The translations under genes were made by a program, and so were the position numbers. This document shows, piece after piece, positions 32,228 to 41,700 of a stretch of DNA of 48,035 nucleotides. Numbering within the stretch: position 1 is the stretch's first letter; every line of letters begins with the position of its first letter. Origin of the DNA: Ignavibacteriota bacterium (GTDB lineage: Bacteria; Bacteroidota; Ignavibacteria; UBA10030; UBA6906); assembly GCA_003158475.1 (NCBI GenBank), contig PMJR01000152.1, positions 1-48,035 on the forward strand, in the 5' to 3' direction. The notes beneath the pieces are model-generated. The model was not told where the DNA came from. It saw only the letters and a program-made list of their open reading frames with translations, and ran no database searches.

Positions 32228-32512
32228 TCAGTACTCCCTGGTTTCCAATACCTCGACAATCCGCGCCCGAGGGTTCATCATTATTTTGCCCTCGACGCGA
32301 GCCCAGACGACGCGCATTGCGGCAAGCACGGATTCTGCCTGACTCGCGGTGTCGAACTCGAGGTCGATCATGACGCAATGAGGATCATCTGTCGGTCGTG
32401 AGATCCGGTAGCGGCATACGCCTGACTTCTCCCGGCCGACGGGATCGCTGTCGAAGGCCTTCTTCCAACCGTCGAAGTCGGGGACCGGGTGTTCAATCCT
32501 CAGGATGTACAT
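32228..32512 (-). CDS. small dimeric alpha-beta-barrel-like protein, function unknown
   Basis: The 94-residue protein starts at ATG 32512, six bases after GAGG and 7 bp after the thioredoxin stop. 'MYILRIEHPVPDFDGWKKAFDSDPVGREKSGVCRYRISRP' followed by 'CVMIDLEFDTASQAESVLAAMRVVW' follows the beta-alpha-beta pattern of the antibiotic-monooxygenase/EthD dimeric barrel superfamily. No catalytic residues can be assigned. It is probably co-transcribed with thioredoxin, which might hint at an oxidative-stress role; this is weak inference. Confidence 0.72.
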   Translation of the reverse strand: MYILRIEHPVPDFDGWKKAFDSDPVGREKSGVCRYRISRPTDDPHCVMIDLEFDTASQAESVLAAMRVVWARVEGKIMMNPRARIVEVLETREY

Positions 32513-32519
32513 GTGTGCC

Positions 32520-32876
32520 TCATGCGGCAACCTGGAGGACCTCTGTTATCGCCTGGACGAAGGCTTCCTTCGGCATCGCGCCCATCGCCATCTGGGGCTT
32601 CCCTTCTTTCGGGACGAAGAGGATGGAGGGGATGCTGCGTATCCCGAAAACGGAGGCGAGTTCCTGTTCCTTTTCCGTGTCAACCTTGTAGATATTGATC
32701 TTCCCGGCGAATTCCTTCGACAGATCCTCGAGCACAGGCGCCACCATTTTGCACGGTCCGCACCAGTCCGCGTAAAAATCGACAATACAGGGGATATCGC
32801 CGGCGAACGACCATTCCTTGTTCTTTTCGAAGTCGAAAACCTTCTCCTGGAATGTCTGTTTCGTTAAATGCTCCAT
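32520..32876 (-). CDS. trxA: thioredoxin
   Basis: The 118-residue protein has the thioredoxin active site W38-C39-G-P-C42 ('FYADWCGPCKM'), the cis-proline in 'IRSIPSILF' and the usual five-strand order. It is cytoplasmic, with no signal peptide. ATG 32876 is chosen because GGGAGAG precedes it and the length fits the family; the frame extends far upstream without meaning. An imperfectly placed inverted repeat AGGTTC (32898-32903) / GAACCT (32921-32926) lies just upstream, next to TATATT (32893-32898), and might be an operator. Confidence 0.95.
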   Translation of the reverse strand: MEHLTKQTFQEKVFDFEKNKEWSFAGDIPCIVDFYADWCGPCKMVAPVLEDLSKEFAGKINIYKVDTEKEQELASVFGIRSIPSILFVPKEGKPQMAMGAMPKEAFVQAITEVLQVAA

Positions 32877-32974
32877 GTACACTCTCCCTTGTAATATAGG
32901 TTCTTTCAATATGATGCAGGGAACCTCACAAAGGGTCAGGCCGGCCATGGAGGTGAGGGCCGTCAGGAGCGAGT

Positions 32975-33205
32975 CTACTGGATGATTGATGCTGCGGCTT
33001 CGTTTACGGCCTGCCGGAACTGTTCGACGGATTCCCCGAAAACGCGCACCGTGGAGCGCTGTTTCTTCTCCCCTTCGTCTATCCTGTTTTCCGAAATCGA
33101 GATGAACTTCCTGCCGTTTTTCGCCTCCTTGACGTCTACGTAGTAGGTCGTCTTCCCGGCCCTGACCATCGTGGAATACATGGTGGCGGCTGACGTATCG
33201 CTCAT
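32975..33205 (-). CDS. DUF3276 / PUR-alpha-like nucleic-acid-binding protein
   Basis: The 76-residue protein starts at ATG 33205 with GAGGAGGG upstream. 'TYYVDVKEAKNGRKFISISENRI', then 'RSTVRVFGESVEQFRQAVNEAAASI', is the PUR repeat pattern of DUF3276, small single-repeat proteins of Bacteroidota, spirochaetes and relatives that bind single-stranded nucleic acid. The presence of this family supports the taxonomic placement. It lies 98 bp upstream of trxA and is divergent from the large amidohydrolase gene. Confidence 0.88.
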   Translation of the reverse strand: MSDTSAATMYSTMVRAGKTTYYVDVKEAKNGRKFISISENRIDEGEKKQRSTVRVFGESVEQFRQAVNEAAASIIQ

Positions 33206-33342
33206 GAAACCCTCCTCTGGATTCTGTGTCGACTGATTGGTATTGGTCTCCTTTCCCACAGTGAATACAGTGCGAGACCATTTTTTCCGAGCGCAATTTA
33301 TTACATTGGTCAATTCCCCCATCGACGCACCGAAGGAGAGAC

Positions 33343-36300
33343 ATGAATCAACGCGCGCGTGTATCCCGTTTGTTGATCCCCCTATTCATCGCCGCAGGCT
33401 CCGCCGCGGGAGCGCCGGCAGACACTGCCGGAGGCGCCCCCCTCTGGGATGTGAGCGCTCCCCACGGCCCGACCCGGGAGTTGAAATTCGAAACCGACGA
33501 AGGGACATGGATATCGCTCGACGTCAGCCCGGACGGGAAGAGCATTGCGTTCGACCTCCTCGGGGATATTTACATCATCCCCTTCGAGGGGGGGAAGGCG
33601 CACCTCCTCTCCGGCGGTCCCGCATACGAGACGCAGCCGAGGTTCAGCCCGGACGGGACGAGGATATCGTTCACGTCAGACCGGGGGGGCGGCGACAACA
33701 TCTGGGTCATGAACACCGACGGAACGGGGCGTCACGCTGTGACGCATGAAAAAGTCCGCCTCCTCAACAACGCGGTCTGGACACCTGACGGCGATTATCT
33801 GATCGCCCGGAAGCATTTTGTGAACACCCGGTCACTCGGGGCCGGCGAGATGTGGATGTACCACACGAGCGGAGGGGACGGAGTGCAGCTCACAAAGCGC
33901 AGGAACTGGCAACAGAATGCGGGCGAACCTTCCGTCTCCCCCGACGGCCGGTATCTCTACTACAGCGAGGACGTCAGTCCGGGGGACGCATTTGAATACA
34001 ACCGGAACCCCTACGGCGTGATCTATGTTATCAACCGGCTTGACAGGGAAACAGGCAAGGTGCAGAGGTTCGTCTCAGGAAACGGCGGCTCCGTCCGGCC
34101 CCAGGTTTCTCCCGACGGAAAACTCATTGCGTTCATACGCCGGGTGAGACTGAAGACCGTCCTGTATCTGAGGGACATTCACTCCGGGGAGGAGTGGCCG
34201 CTCTTCGACGGTCTCGACAAGGATGCACAGGAAACGTGGGCCATATTCGGTGTGCACCCCGGGTTTGCATGGACTCCCGACGGCGGTTCAATTGTGATCT
34301 CGGCAAAAGGGAAGATCTGGCGGATTAATTCGGCTTCCGGGGAAGCGCGGCAGATCCCCTTTTCCGCGGAAGTGACGCAGACGCTCACGGAACCTGTTCG
34401 CTTTCCACAGGTGGTTGCGCCCGAGAGGTTCCCTGTCAGGATGCTCAGGTGGGTCACTGTTTCGCCGGACGGAAAGTCGGTCGTCTACAGCGCGCTGGGA
34501 CACCTCTGGAGGAAACCGCTCCCGGGCGGAACGCCCGTGCGGCTCACGGAGGGGGACCATTTCGAGTTTTATCCGGCCTTCTCTCCCGACGGAAAGTGGA
34601 TCGTGTACGCGGCCTGGTCTGACGCGGAGAGAGGGAGCATCATGAAGATCCGTTCCTCCGGAGGGCGCGGCATCCCCCTGACGACGGAAAAGGGGTCATA
34701 CACAGAACCATCATTCTCCCCCGACGGGAGGAATGTCGTCTTCGTGAAAAACGGTGGGGACTATCTGCGTGGAGGGTCCTACGGCACCGACCCGGGCGTT
34801 TACACGATCAGCGCCGAAGGGGGACCGATGACGTTTGTGACAGCGGAGGGTTCAAGCCCGAAATTCACCCGGACCGGAGACAGAGTTTTCCTGAGTACCT
34901 CCGAAGGCGAGAAAGTCGCGCTGGTCAGCGTGGATCTCCATGGAGAGACACGGCGCGTTCACCTGACCTCGGAGAACGCACAGGAGATCGTCCCATCGCC
35001 GGATGAACGGTGGGTCGCATTCACCGAGAGGTACAACTCCTACATCGCCGCGTTCCCCCACACCGGGCAGGGAGTCGCCATAGGACCGGGCACAACGGAT
35101 TATCCCGTGCAACGGATCACAAGGGACGCGGGGACATATCTCCACTGGTCTCCCGACAGCAGGACGCTCTTCTGGTCGCTTGGGCCCCAGCTTTTCTCAC
35201 GCACGCTCGGGCGGACGTTCCGCTTCAAGGCGCCCCCGGGGGACAGTGTGCAGAATTCCCCCGACACCAGCGGGATCGACATCGGGTTCTCCGCCCCCAC
35301 GGATAAACCCGAAGGACGCCTCGCACTGGTCGGCGCCACGATCATCACGATGAAAGGGGATCTGGTCATCCCCGGGGGGACAATACTCGTGGAGGGGAAC
35401 CGGATCACACGTGTGGGGAGCAAGCAGGAAGTCCCCGTCCCCGCCGGCACAAAGGTGGTCGATGTGAGCGGGATGTACATCATCCCGGGGTTGGTCGATG
35501 TCCATGCGCACGGTCCGGCCGGGAGCATCGGGATTACCGTCCAGCAGAACTGGGCGTTCTATGCAAGTCTCGCCTACGGTGTAACCACGGAGCACGACCC
35601 CTCCAACAACACCGAGGAGGTCTTTGCCGCTTCGGAAATGTTGAAAGCGGGGATGATCACGGGCCCCCGGCTCTTTTCGACCGGGACGATACTGTACGGT
35701 GCGGAAGGAAGCTTCAAGGCTGTTGTCGACAACCTCGACGATGCCCGTTCGAACCTCCGCCGCCTGAAGGCCGTCGGCGCGTTCACGGTAAAAAGCTACA
35801 ATCAGCCCCGCCGGGACCAGCGACAACAGATACTGGAGGCGGCACGGGACCTAAGGATGATGGTCGTGCCGGAGGGGGGATCGACTCTCTACTGGAACAT
35901 GACGCAGATCCTTGACGGTCATACGGGGATCGAACACGCGCTCCCGGTAGCACCGCTTTACAAGGATGTCGTCACAGTCTTCGCCAGGAGCGGCGTCGGG
36001 TACACGCCCACGCTGATCGTCTGCTACGGCGGACTGATGGGGGAGAATTACTGGTATATGAAAAGTAACGTCTGGGAGAACGAGCGCCTGCTGACGTACG
36101 TCCCCCGCACTCTCATCGACGCACGCTCCCGGCGGCGCATGATGGCGCCGGAAGACGACTGGCACCATTTTTCAGTCGCCCGGGGGGTGAAGGCCATCGT
36201 GGACTCCGGGGGGAGGGCGCAGCTCGGGGCGCACGGCCAGCTCCAGGGGCTTGGCGCACACTGGGAGCTCTGGATGCTCGCACAGGGAGGGATGACGCCT

Positions 36301-36588
36301 CTGCAGGCTCTCCGTTGCGCCACGCTGTACGGCGCGGCGTATATCGGGCTTGACAAGGAGATCGGATCACTCGAGGAAGGGAAACTTGCGGACCTGGTCG
36401 TGATGGAAAAAAATCCGCTCGAGAACATCCGGAACAGCGACTCGGTCCGGTGGGTGATGCTGAACGGCAGGCTCTATGATGCAGCCACGATGAACCAGGT
36501 CGGGAATCACCCCGTCACGCGGGGTGCGTTCTACTGGGAGGGGGGAAAAGATCCCGGCGGCACAACCGGCGTCACCGGGATCGAGTAG
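33343..36588 (+). CDS. secreted TolB-propeller amidohydrolase
   Basis: The 1081-residue protein starts at ATG 33343 with AAGGAGAG upstream. It has a signal peptide (residues 1-24). Residues about 40-660 are a series of PD40/TolB-type beta-propeller blades, each marked by 'SPDGK' ('VSPDGKSIAFDLLGD', 'FSPDGTRISFTSDRGG', 'FSPDGKWIVYAAW', 'FSPDGRNVVFVKNGG'). Residues about 665-1060 are an amidohydrolase domain with HxH metal ligands in 'GLVDVHAHG' (near 722-724) and 'GSLEEGKLADLVVMEKNPLENI' at its end. Similar two-part proteins are common in Bacteroidota. The substrate is unknown; a peptide or cyclic amide outside the cytoplasm is plausible. Confidence 0.9.
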   Translation: MNQRARVSRLLIPLFIAAGSAAGAPADTAGGAPLWDVSAPHGPTRELKFETDEGTWISLDVSPDGKSIAFDLLGDIYIIPFEGGKAHLLSGGPAYETQPRFSPDGTRISFTSDRGGGDNIWVMNTDGTGRHAVTHEKVRLLNNAVWTPDGDYLIARKHFVNTRSLGAGEMWMYHTSGGDGVQLTKRRNWQQNAGEPSVSPDGRYLYYSEDVSPGDAFEYNRNPYGVIYVINRLDRETGKVQRFVSGNGGSVRPQVSPDGKLIAFIRRVRLKTVLYLRDIHSGEEWPLFDGLDKDAQETWAIFGVHPGFAWTPDGGSIVISAKGKIWRINSASGEARQIPFSAEVTQTLTEPVRFPQVVAPERFPVRMLRWVTVSPDGKSVVYSALGHLWRKPLPGGTPVRLTEGDHFEFYPAFSPDGKWIVYAAWSDAERGSIMKIRSSGGRGIPLTTEKGSYTEPSFSPDGRNVVFVKNGGDYLRGGSYGTDPGVYTISAEGGPMTFVTAEGSSPKFTRTGDRVFLSTSEGEKVALVSVDLHGETRRVHLTSENAQEIVPSPDERWVAFTERYNSYIAAFPHTGQGVAIGPGTTDYPVQRITRDAGTYLHWSPDSRTLFWSLGPQLFSRTLGRTFRFKAPPGDSVQNSPDTSGIDIGFSAPTDKPEGRLALVGATIITMKGDLVIPGGTILVEGNRITRVGSKQEVPVPAGTKVVDVSGMYIIPGLVDVHAHGPAGSIGITVQQNWAFYASLAYGVTTEHDPSNNTEEVFAASEMLKAGMITGPRLFSTGTILYGAEGSFKAVVDNLDDARSNLRRLKAVGAFTVKSYNQPRRDQRQQILEAARDLRMMVVPEGGSTLYWNMTQILDGHTGIEHALPVAPLYKDVVTVFARSGVGYTPTLIVCYGGLMGENYWYMKSNVWENERLLTYVPRTLIDARSRRRMMAPEDDWHHFSVARGVKAIVDSGGRAQLGAHGQLQGLGAHWELWMLAQGGMTPLQALRCATLYGAAYIGLDKEIGSLEEGKLADLVVMEKNPLENIRNSDSVRWVMLNGRLYDAATMNQVGNHPVTRGAFYWEGGKDPGGTTGVTGIE

Positions 36589-36766
36589 CCGTCTCCGTTG
36601 AGAGCCCTTCCTGATGCCCCAGCATGCCGTAGGCCCCCAGCCTGCCGAGCCCCACGCGGAGGAGCTGCCCGGCAACCGCACCATACCCGTTTGCCGAATC
36701 GGTGACCTGTGCGGAAGCCGTGAGAGACGCGGCAAGCGCGAGAGCAGCGACGAAGGGAATTCTCAT
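36572..36766 (-). CDS. tiny secreted protein of unknown function
   Basis: The 64-residue frame starts at ATG 36766, overlapping the stop of the threonine-dehydrogenase-like gene by 4 bp (ATGA), with AGAGG nearby. Residues 1-20 (MRIPFVAALALAASLTASAQ) are a textbook signal peptide, leaving a mature part of about 44 residues rich in Gly and Leu. No family was recognised. The end overlaps the converging amidohydrolase gene by 17 bp. The signal peptide and coupling favour a real gene, but it may also be the truncated start of a longer lost protein. Confidence 0.5.
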   Translation of the reverse strand: MRIPFVAALALAASLTASAQVTDSANGYGAVAGQLLRVGLGRLGAYGMLGHQEGLSTETATRSR

Positions 36767-37797
36767 TGCGCATACCTCTGGCGGATCCCCGGGATCAGGT
36801 ACCGGTCGAATGCACGCTGCTGATCGAACGAAGGGGCGAATCCCCAGTCCCCGCGCGCGGCGCTGTCGTCGACATCCTCGGGCCACGAATCGACAATCGC
36901 CTGACGCTTGTCGTCCGGCCGGAACGTGATGGCGGCGCCGTCAAACGCACGGAGCGCGATCGCACGGATTTCACTTGCGGAGGGACTGAAGCTGGTGATG
37001 TTGTACACCGTCTGTGAAAGCTGCGACGAAGGGGCGGCTTCCAGCCGGAGGAGCGCATCGATGGCGTCGGGCATGACCATGAAGGGGATGCGGACGTCTT
37101 CCCGCACGAAACACTCGTAGTGTTTCTTCTGGGCCGCCGCGTGGAGCATTTCGGGCGCGTAGTCGCTCGTGCCGCCGCTCGGCACGGTGACAGCGCTGAT
37201 GAGGCCCGGAAAGCGGATGCACCGGAAATCGACCCCCCCCCGTTGATCTGAATCGGCAGCAAGCTGGCGGTAGTGATGCGCATAGTACCGCCCGAGATGC
37301 TCGCAATACAGTTTGTTGCAGCCGTACATGGTGATCGGCATCGTCCAGTCTTTTTCCGCCACCTTCCCGGCACTCTTCTTCGCGGAGACGGACGGGAGCC
37401 CGTAGACCGCGATGGAGCTGGGGAACAGGAACTTCACGGGGAAGCCGTGCCACCGCGATTGTTCGACGGCAAGTTTGAGGAGGTACATCGTTCCCTCGAC
37501 GTTCACTTTGTGCGCCGATTCGGGAGTGAACTCGGCGCGCGTGGAGAGGAGCGCCGCCAGGTGATAAATCGTATGTATTTCGTACTCGCTCTGGAGACGC
37601 TCCATCAGTCGCTGTTCGAGTATGTCGCCGGTGATTGTCTCGGCGCATTTCGAGCGGAGGGATTCGTCGAGGGGTCGCAGGTCGATGGCAATGATGATGT
37701 TCGAACCGGAGGAGGCGAGGGCTTCGATCAGGCCGTGCCCCATCTCCCCGTTGGCACCCGTTATCAGTGTGGCGGGTTTTCTGATGTGATTGCTCAT
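36763..37797 (-). CDS. SDR-type L-threonine 3-dehydrogenase-like protein
   Basis: The 344-residue extended SDR protein has 'LITGANGEMGHG' for NAD binding, the active-site 'MYGCNKLYCEHLGRYY' (Tyr-x3-Lys) and C-terminal features characteristic of the bacterial SDR-type threonine dehydrogenase: 'SGGTSDYAPEMLHAA', 'MVMPDAIDALLRL' and 'RQAIVDSWPEDVDDSAARGDWGF'. These enzymes oxidise threonine to 2-amino-3-oxobutyrate. The chain is longer than the usual 310-320 residues, so specificity is less certain. ATG 37797 is chosen because the Rossmann fold then starts normally; the frame is open to 38061. A perfect 21-bp tandem repeat sits just before the start. A C9 run lies at 37233-37241. Confidence 0.82.
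   Translation of the reverse strand: MSNHIRKPATLITGANGEMGHGLIEALASSGSNIIIAIDLRPLDESLRSKCAETITGDILEQRLMERLQSEYEIHTIYHLAALLSTRAEFTPESAHKVNVEGTMYLLKLAVEQSRWHGFPVKFLFPSSIAVYGLPSVSAKKSAGKVAEKDWTMPITMYGCNKLYCEHLGRYYAHHYRQLAADSDQRGGVDFRCIRFPGLISAVTVPSGGTSDYAPEMLHAAAQKKHYECFVREDVRIPFMVMPDAIDALLRLEAAPSSQLSQTVYNITSFSPSASEIRAIALRAFDGAAITFRPDDKRQAIVDSWPEDVDDSAARGDWGFAPSFDQQRAFDRYLIPGIRQRYAQ
37233..37241. repeat. homopolymer tract C9 inside the threonine-dehydrogenase-like gene
   Basis: Nine consecutive C (G9 on the coding strand) encode Arg-Gly-Gly-Val context within an intact frame. Confidence 0.9.
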
Positions 37798-37798
37798 T

Positions 37799-37840
37799 CG
37801 TTGATCCGGTTGTGGTTTCCGTTGATCCGGTTGTGGTTTC
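37799..37840 (-). repeat. perfect 21-bp tandem repeat in the leader of the SDR gene
   Basis: Two adjacent identical copies (37799-37819 and 37820-37840) of a 21-bp unit that begins CGTTGATCCGG and ends TTGTGGTTTC on the plus strand. The array ends 1 bp before ATG 37797 on the minus strand. The period equals two helical turns. It occupies the place where a ribosome-binding site would be, and none is visible within it. Confidence 0.9.
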
Positions 37841-37934
37841 GGGGAGGAAACTCGGGAAAAGCAAGGATGAAGAGCAGGTTGCCACCCAATGCCGGGAGAC
37901 GCTGTGCTGCGGCGATTGCAGGAGAGCGGACCGT

Positions 37935-38396
37935 TCAAAGAGTGGGTGTGCCGCTCCCGCCGCGTGAGCCGAAGCGTATCTGGGTCTGCCCCCTGGTTCG
38001 CGCACCGCCCGGAGGGAGTTTGGGTCTCTTGTCTTCGGGGGTCGTCAGGTAGTTGATCCATTCGATCATTTCTTCGACCGGCCGCGCCTTTCGCAGGAAG
38101 CCCTCGTAGCGGGGATCCTTCACCGAATCAAGCGTGTGCTGATCGTCGTACGCAGAGACGAAGAGAAAAGGGGTCTTTTCAAACTCCGGGGTCCCCCTCA
38201 CTTCGCGATGGAACCTGATGCCGTCCATGACCGGCATGTAGATGTCGGAAATCACCATGTCCACCTTTGATTCCTTCATCTTCGCTATCCCCTCTTCCCC
38301 GTTCTCCGCGAGGAGGACGTCCCATCCTTCCGCCATCAGGACGGCTCGCATTATCAGCCGGTATTCCGGCTCGTCATCCACGACAAGTAGTGTCAT
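37935..38396 (-). CDS. single-domain response regulator
   Basis: The 153-residue protein starts at ATG 38396 with AAGGGG upstream. It has a complete receiver: 'LLVVDDEPEYR', 'DMVISDIYMPVMDGI' with the phospho-Asp, a Ser/Ala switch in 'FLFVSAYDD', and 'FLRKARPVEEMIEWI' in which the usual Lys-Pro is replaced by Lys-Ala-Arg-Pro. The tail of about 30 residues is basic and Gly/Pro-rich, with no output domain. It is probably a phosphorelay or chemotaxis-like partner. It lies 54 bp downstream of the small Cys-rich gene of the copper cluster, but no kinase is near. Confidence 0.9.
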   Translation of the reverse strand: MTLLVVDDEPEYRLIMRAVLMAEGWDVLLAENGEEGIAKMKESKVDMVISDIYMPVMDGIRFHREVRGTPEFEKTPFLFVSAYDDQHTLDSVKDPRYEGFLRKARPVEEMIEWINYLTTPEDKRPKLPPGGARTRGQTQIRFGSRGGSGTPTL

Positions 38397-38450
38397 TTCG
38401 CTGACCCCTTCAGTACGTGCGCACTCCATGTGAACGATATCATGGATTCG

Positions 38451-38672
38451 TCACTGCTTCCCGCCGGCGGACTTCCCTTCCTTCGCGCAGGCGGAGTCAG
38501 ACGAGCAGCAGCCCATCTTCCCCCCCGCCTTCGTTTTCATTTTTGCGCAGCACTCGGATTTCTTATCAGAGTGAGCCGCAGGCTTCTTCGATTCGTCCTG
38601 CGCCTGCTGTGAAAATGCGACTCCCGCAATGACAAGAACCAGCACAACGGCGATTTCCTTGATATGCTTCAT
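38451..38672 (-). CDS. small secreted Cys-rich, probable metal-binding protein
   Basis: The 73-residue protein starts at ATG 38672. Residues 1-21 form a signal peptide (IAVVLVLVIAGVAFSQ). The mature part is Lys-rich with 'ECCAKMK', 'MGCCSSDSACAK' and several Met and His residues, five Cys in all. This composition suits soft-metal binding. It has its own promoter (38731-38759) and lies 92 bp after cusA. No family was recognised. A periplasmic copper/silver scavenger or chaperone is a reasonable inference. Confidence 0.7.
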   Translation of the reverse strand: MKHIKEIAVVLVLVIAGVAFSQQAQDESKKPAAHSDKKSECCAKMKTKAGGKMGCCSSDSACAKEGKSAGGKQ

Positions 38673-38730
38673 TTGCCTGGATTCCCCCTGGTGTGTAAGT
38701 GTCCGGAACATGGGTCCTCGAATACGCTGT

Positions 38731-38759
38731 AAAATAGGATAGAAATGTGAAACATGCAA
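38731..38759 (-). promoter_or_regulatory. promoter of the small Cys-rich gene
   Basis: On the minus strand TTGCAT (38754-38759) and TATTTT (38731-38736) are separated by exactly 17 bp. The -35 hexamer is identical to that of the cus operon promoter at 45093-45121. The predicted leader is about 50 nt. Confidence 0.55.
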
Positions 38760-38764
38760 TCCGG

Positions 38765-41700
38765 TCATCCCGCATGCTTGTTCATGTGCGACACCTTCAG
38801 GGTCCCTTTCCGGAGCGCGTGACGTTTCATGTAGGCAAAGAGGACCGGGGTCACCACCAGGACATGAACCGTGGATGTGATGAGGCCTCCGATCATCGGC
38901 GCAACGAGGGGCTGCATGACATCCGCCCCGACACCGCTGCTCCACATGATCGGGACGAGGGCGATCATCGCAGTCCCGACGGTCATCACCTTCGGCCGGA
39001 GACGGAGCACCGACCCTTCGACAGTCGCCTCCCTGATATCCTCCTCGGTGAGAGGGCCCCGCTCCCCCCTCGCAAACGAACGGAGACGCTTGTCGAGCGA
39101 CTCATGGAGGTAGACCACCATCACCACACCCGTCTCGACCGCAAGGCCGTAGAGCGCGATGAACCCGACCCAGACCGCCACGGAGAAATTGTACCCGAGG
39201 AAGTAGACCAGGTACACTCCCCCGACGAGCGCAAAGGGAACAGAGAGCATCACCACCAATGCCTCGAGGTAGTCTCTCGTGACGAAGTAGAGCATGACAT
39301 AGATGATGAGGAATACGAGCGGCATCAGGAGTTCCATCCGGCTCTTTGCGCGTATCTGGTTCTCCCACTGACCGCTCCAGCGGAGCGTGTACCCGGCGGG
39401 GAGCTTCAACTCCCGGTTGAGCGCTTCGCGGGCTTCGCCGACAAAGCTCCCCATGTCGCGCCCTCTGACATTGAGGAGAACTATCGAACGGAGCTGTCCG
39501 TTCTCACTCCCGATCATCGGCGGCCCGGGGACCACCGCGATGCGCGCCAGCGCGGAAAGGGGAACATAGGCACGCCGCGGCAGCGGAGACTGGGGAACGC
39601 CGGCCTGTATCGGCAGGGGGGAGGACGCGGACGGCATTCCGCCCGACGGCGTCCCGGCATCGGTGGCCGCGACCATCGGTCCCGCGGAAGGGGCTCCCCC
39701 GCCTGAGAGGTTTACCGGGACAGGGAGCGCGCGGATCGCGTCCAGGGAGTTCCGCATGTCCCGTTCATACCGGACGCGGATCGGAAACCGCTCCCGTCCC
39801 TCTATCACGGTCCCGATGTTCTCCCCCCCGAGCGCGGTTTCGATGACATCCTGTACGTCGCCGACGGAGACTCCGTAACGCCCCACGGCGCTCCGGTCGA
39901 TAGCGATGTCGAGGAACATCCCCCCCGCGGAGCGCTCGGCATAAAGATCGGCCGCGCCGGGGATCTGCCGGAGTATCTCTTCGGCCCGCAACGCCAGGCC
40001 TTCCAGTGTGTCAAGATCCCTCCCGAACACCTTCACACCGAGGTCCGTGCGAACTCCGGTCGAGAGCATGTTGATCCGGTTGATGATCGGTTGCGTCCAT
40101 CCGTTCCGGACGCCGGGAATCTGAAGTTTCCTGTCCAGCTCAGCCACGATGTCGCTTTTCGTCAAACCGGGACGCCACTGGTCCTTCGGCCTGAGCAGGA
40201 TGATCGACTCGATCATGCTCAGGGGAGCGGGATCCGTGGAAGTCTCTCCCCTCCCCGCTTTCCCGAGAACCGTCTCCACTTCGGGGACCGAGCGGATGGC
40301 GGCGTCCTGAACCCGGAGCAGCCTGTTCACTTCCGTGATCGAAGCTGACGGGAGAGTCACCGGCATGAACAGGAGGCTCCCCTCGTCCAGCGGCGGCATA
40401 AATTCCGACCCCATGCGGAGTATCATCGGGACGGCGGCAAGGAGCGCAAGCACATTGAGGCCGAGCGCGGTTTTCCGGTACGTGAGCGCCAGGCGGATGA
40501 CAGGCGCGTACAGCTTCCCCAGCACGCGGGTGACCGGATTCCTGTTCTCTGTCCTGAACTTCCCGCGCGTCAGGAGCGTCATGAGCATCGGCACGAGCGT
40601 GATCGCGATGATCGCCGATCCGGCCAGGACGAATGTCTTCGTGAACGCGAGCGGCCGGAACAGCCTCCCCTCCTGACCTTCGAGCAGGAACACGGGGAGG
40701 AACGACACGACCATGATCAGCACGGAAAAGAATATCGCGGGGCCCACCTGCTTCGCGGAGCGGATGGAGATCTCGATATAGTCCTCGTTGGTGAGCGTCC
40801 CCTTCCGCTCCTGCTCCGCTGCGACGTTCCTGTATGCATTTTCGACAAGGACGATCGATGCATCCACAATCACGCCGATGGCAAGCGCGATGCCCCCCAG
40901 TGACATGATGTTCGAGCTTATGCCGAAGACCCTCATGAATATGAAGGCGATCAGGACTGCGAACGGAATCTCGATGATGACACGGAGGACGCTCCGGATA
41001 TGGAGAAGGAACAGGAGCACCACCAGTGTCACCACCACGGCTGCTTCGACAAGTGCGCGTTCGAGCGTGCCGACCGCCGCGGTGATGAGCGTCGACCGGT
41101 CGTACGCGGTGTGGATCTCCACCCCCGGGGGAAGCCCGGGCCGGATCTCATCGAGCCTTTTTTTCACCCTGTCGATGACATCCTTCGCGTTCTCGCCGCT
41201 CCGCATCACCACGATGCCCCCGACGACCTCTCCGTTCCCATCCCTTTCCAGCGCCCCGCGCCGGATGTCACCACCGAGCTGGACGCGGGCGACCTGCTTC
41301 AACAGGAGCGCGTTCCCGCCACCGACGGTGGCAAGAGGAATATCCTCCACATCCTTTACCGAGTGGATGTAGCCCTGCCCGCGGACAAAATACTCCGCGT
41401 CCGACACCTCGATGATCTTTCCCCCGACATCGTTGTTGGAGCGCATAACGGCATTGCGGACATCGGCGAGCGTGAGGCCGAACGACTTCAGCAGGAGCGG
41501 ATCGACATCCACCTGGTACTGCCTGACGAACCCCCCGACGGAGGCAACCTCCGCGACCCCCTGCACACCCTGAAGGTTTAGTTTGACATACCAGTCCTGC
41601 ACCCCCCTCAGCGTCCCCAGATCGTACTTCCCCTCGAGCGTGTACCAGAATACGTGCCCGACACCCGTCCCGTCGGGCCCGAGCTGCATCTTCGCCCCCG

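Noticed and set aside
33241-33295. GGTCTC/GAGACC inverted repeat followed by a T run as a terminator
   Set aside because: Only 6 bp with a 23-nt spacer, between two divergent genes where no transcript needs to end.
39578-39712. Frameshift or assembly error in cusA
   Set aside because: The insertion is in frame, codon use is uniform and conserved CusA sequence resumes on both sides. A real low-complexity loop is more likely.
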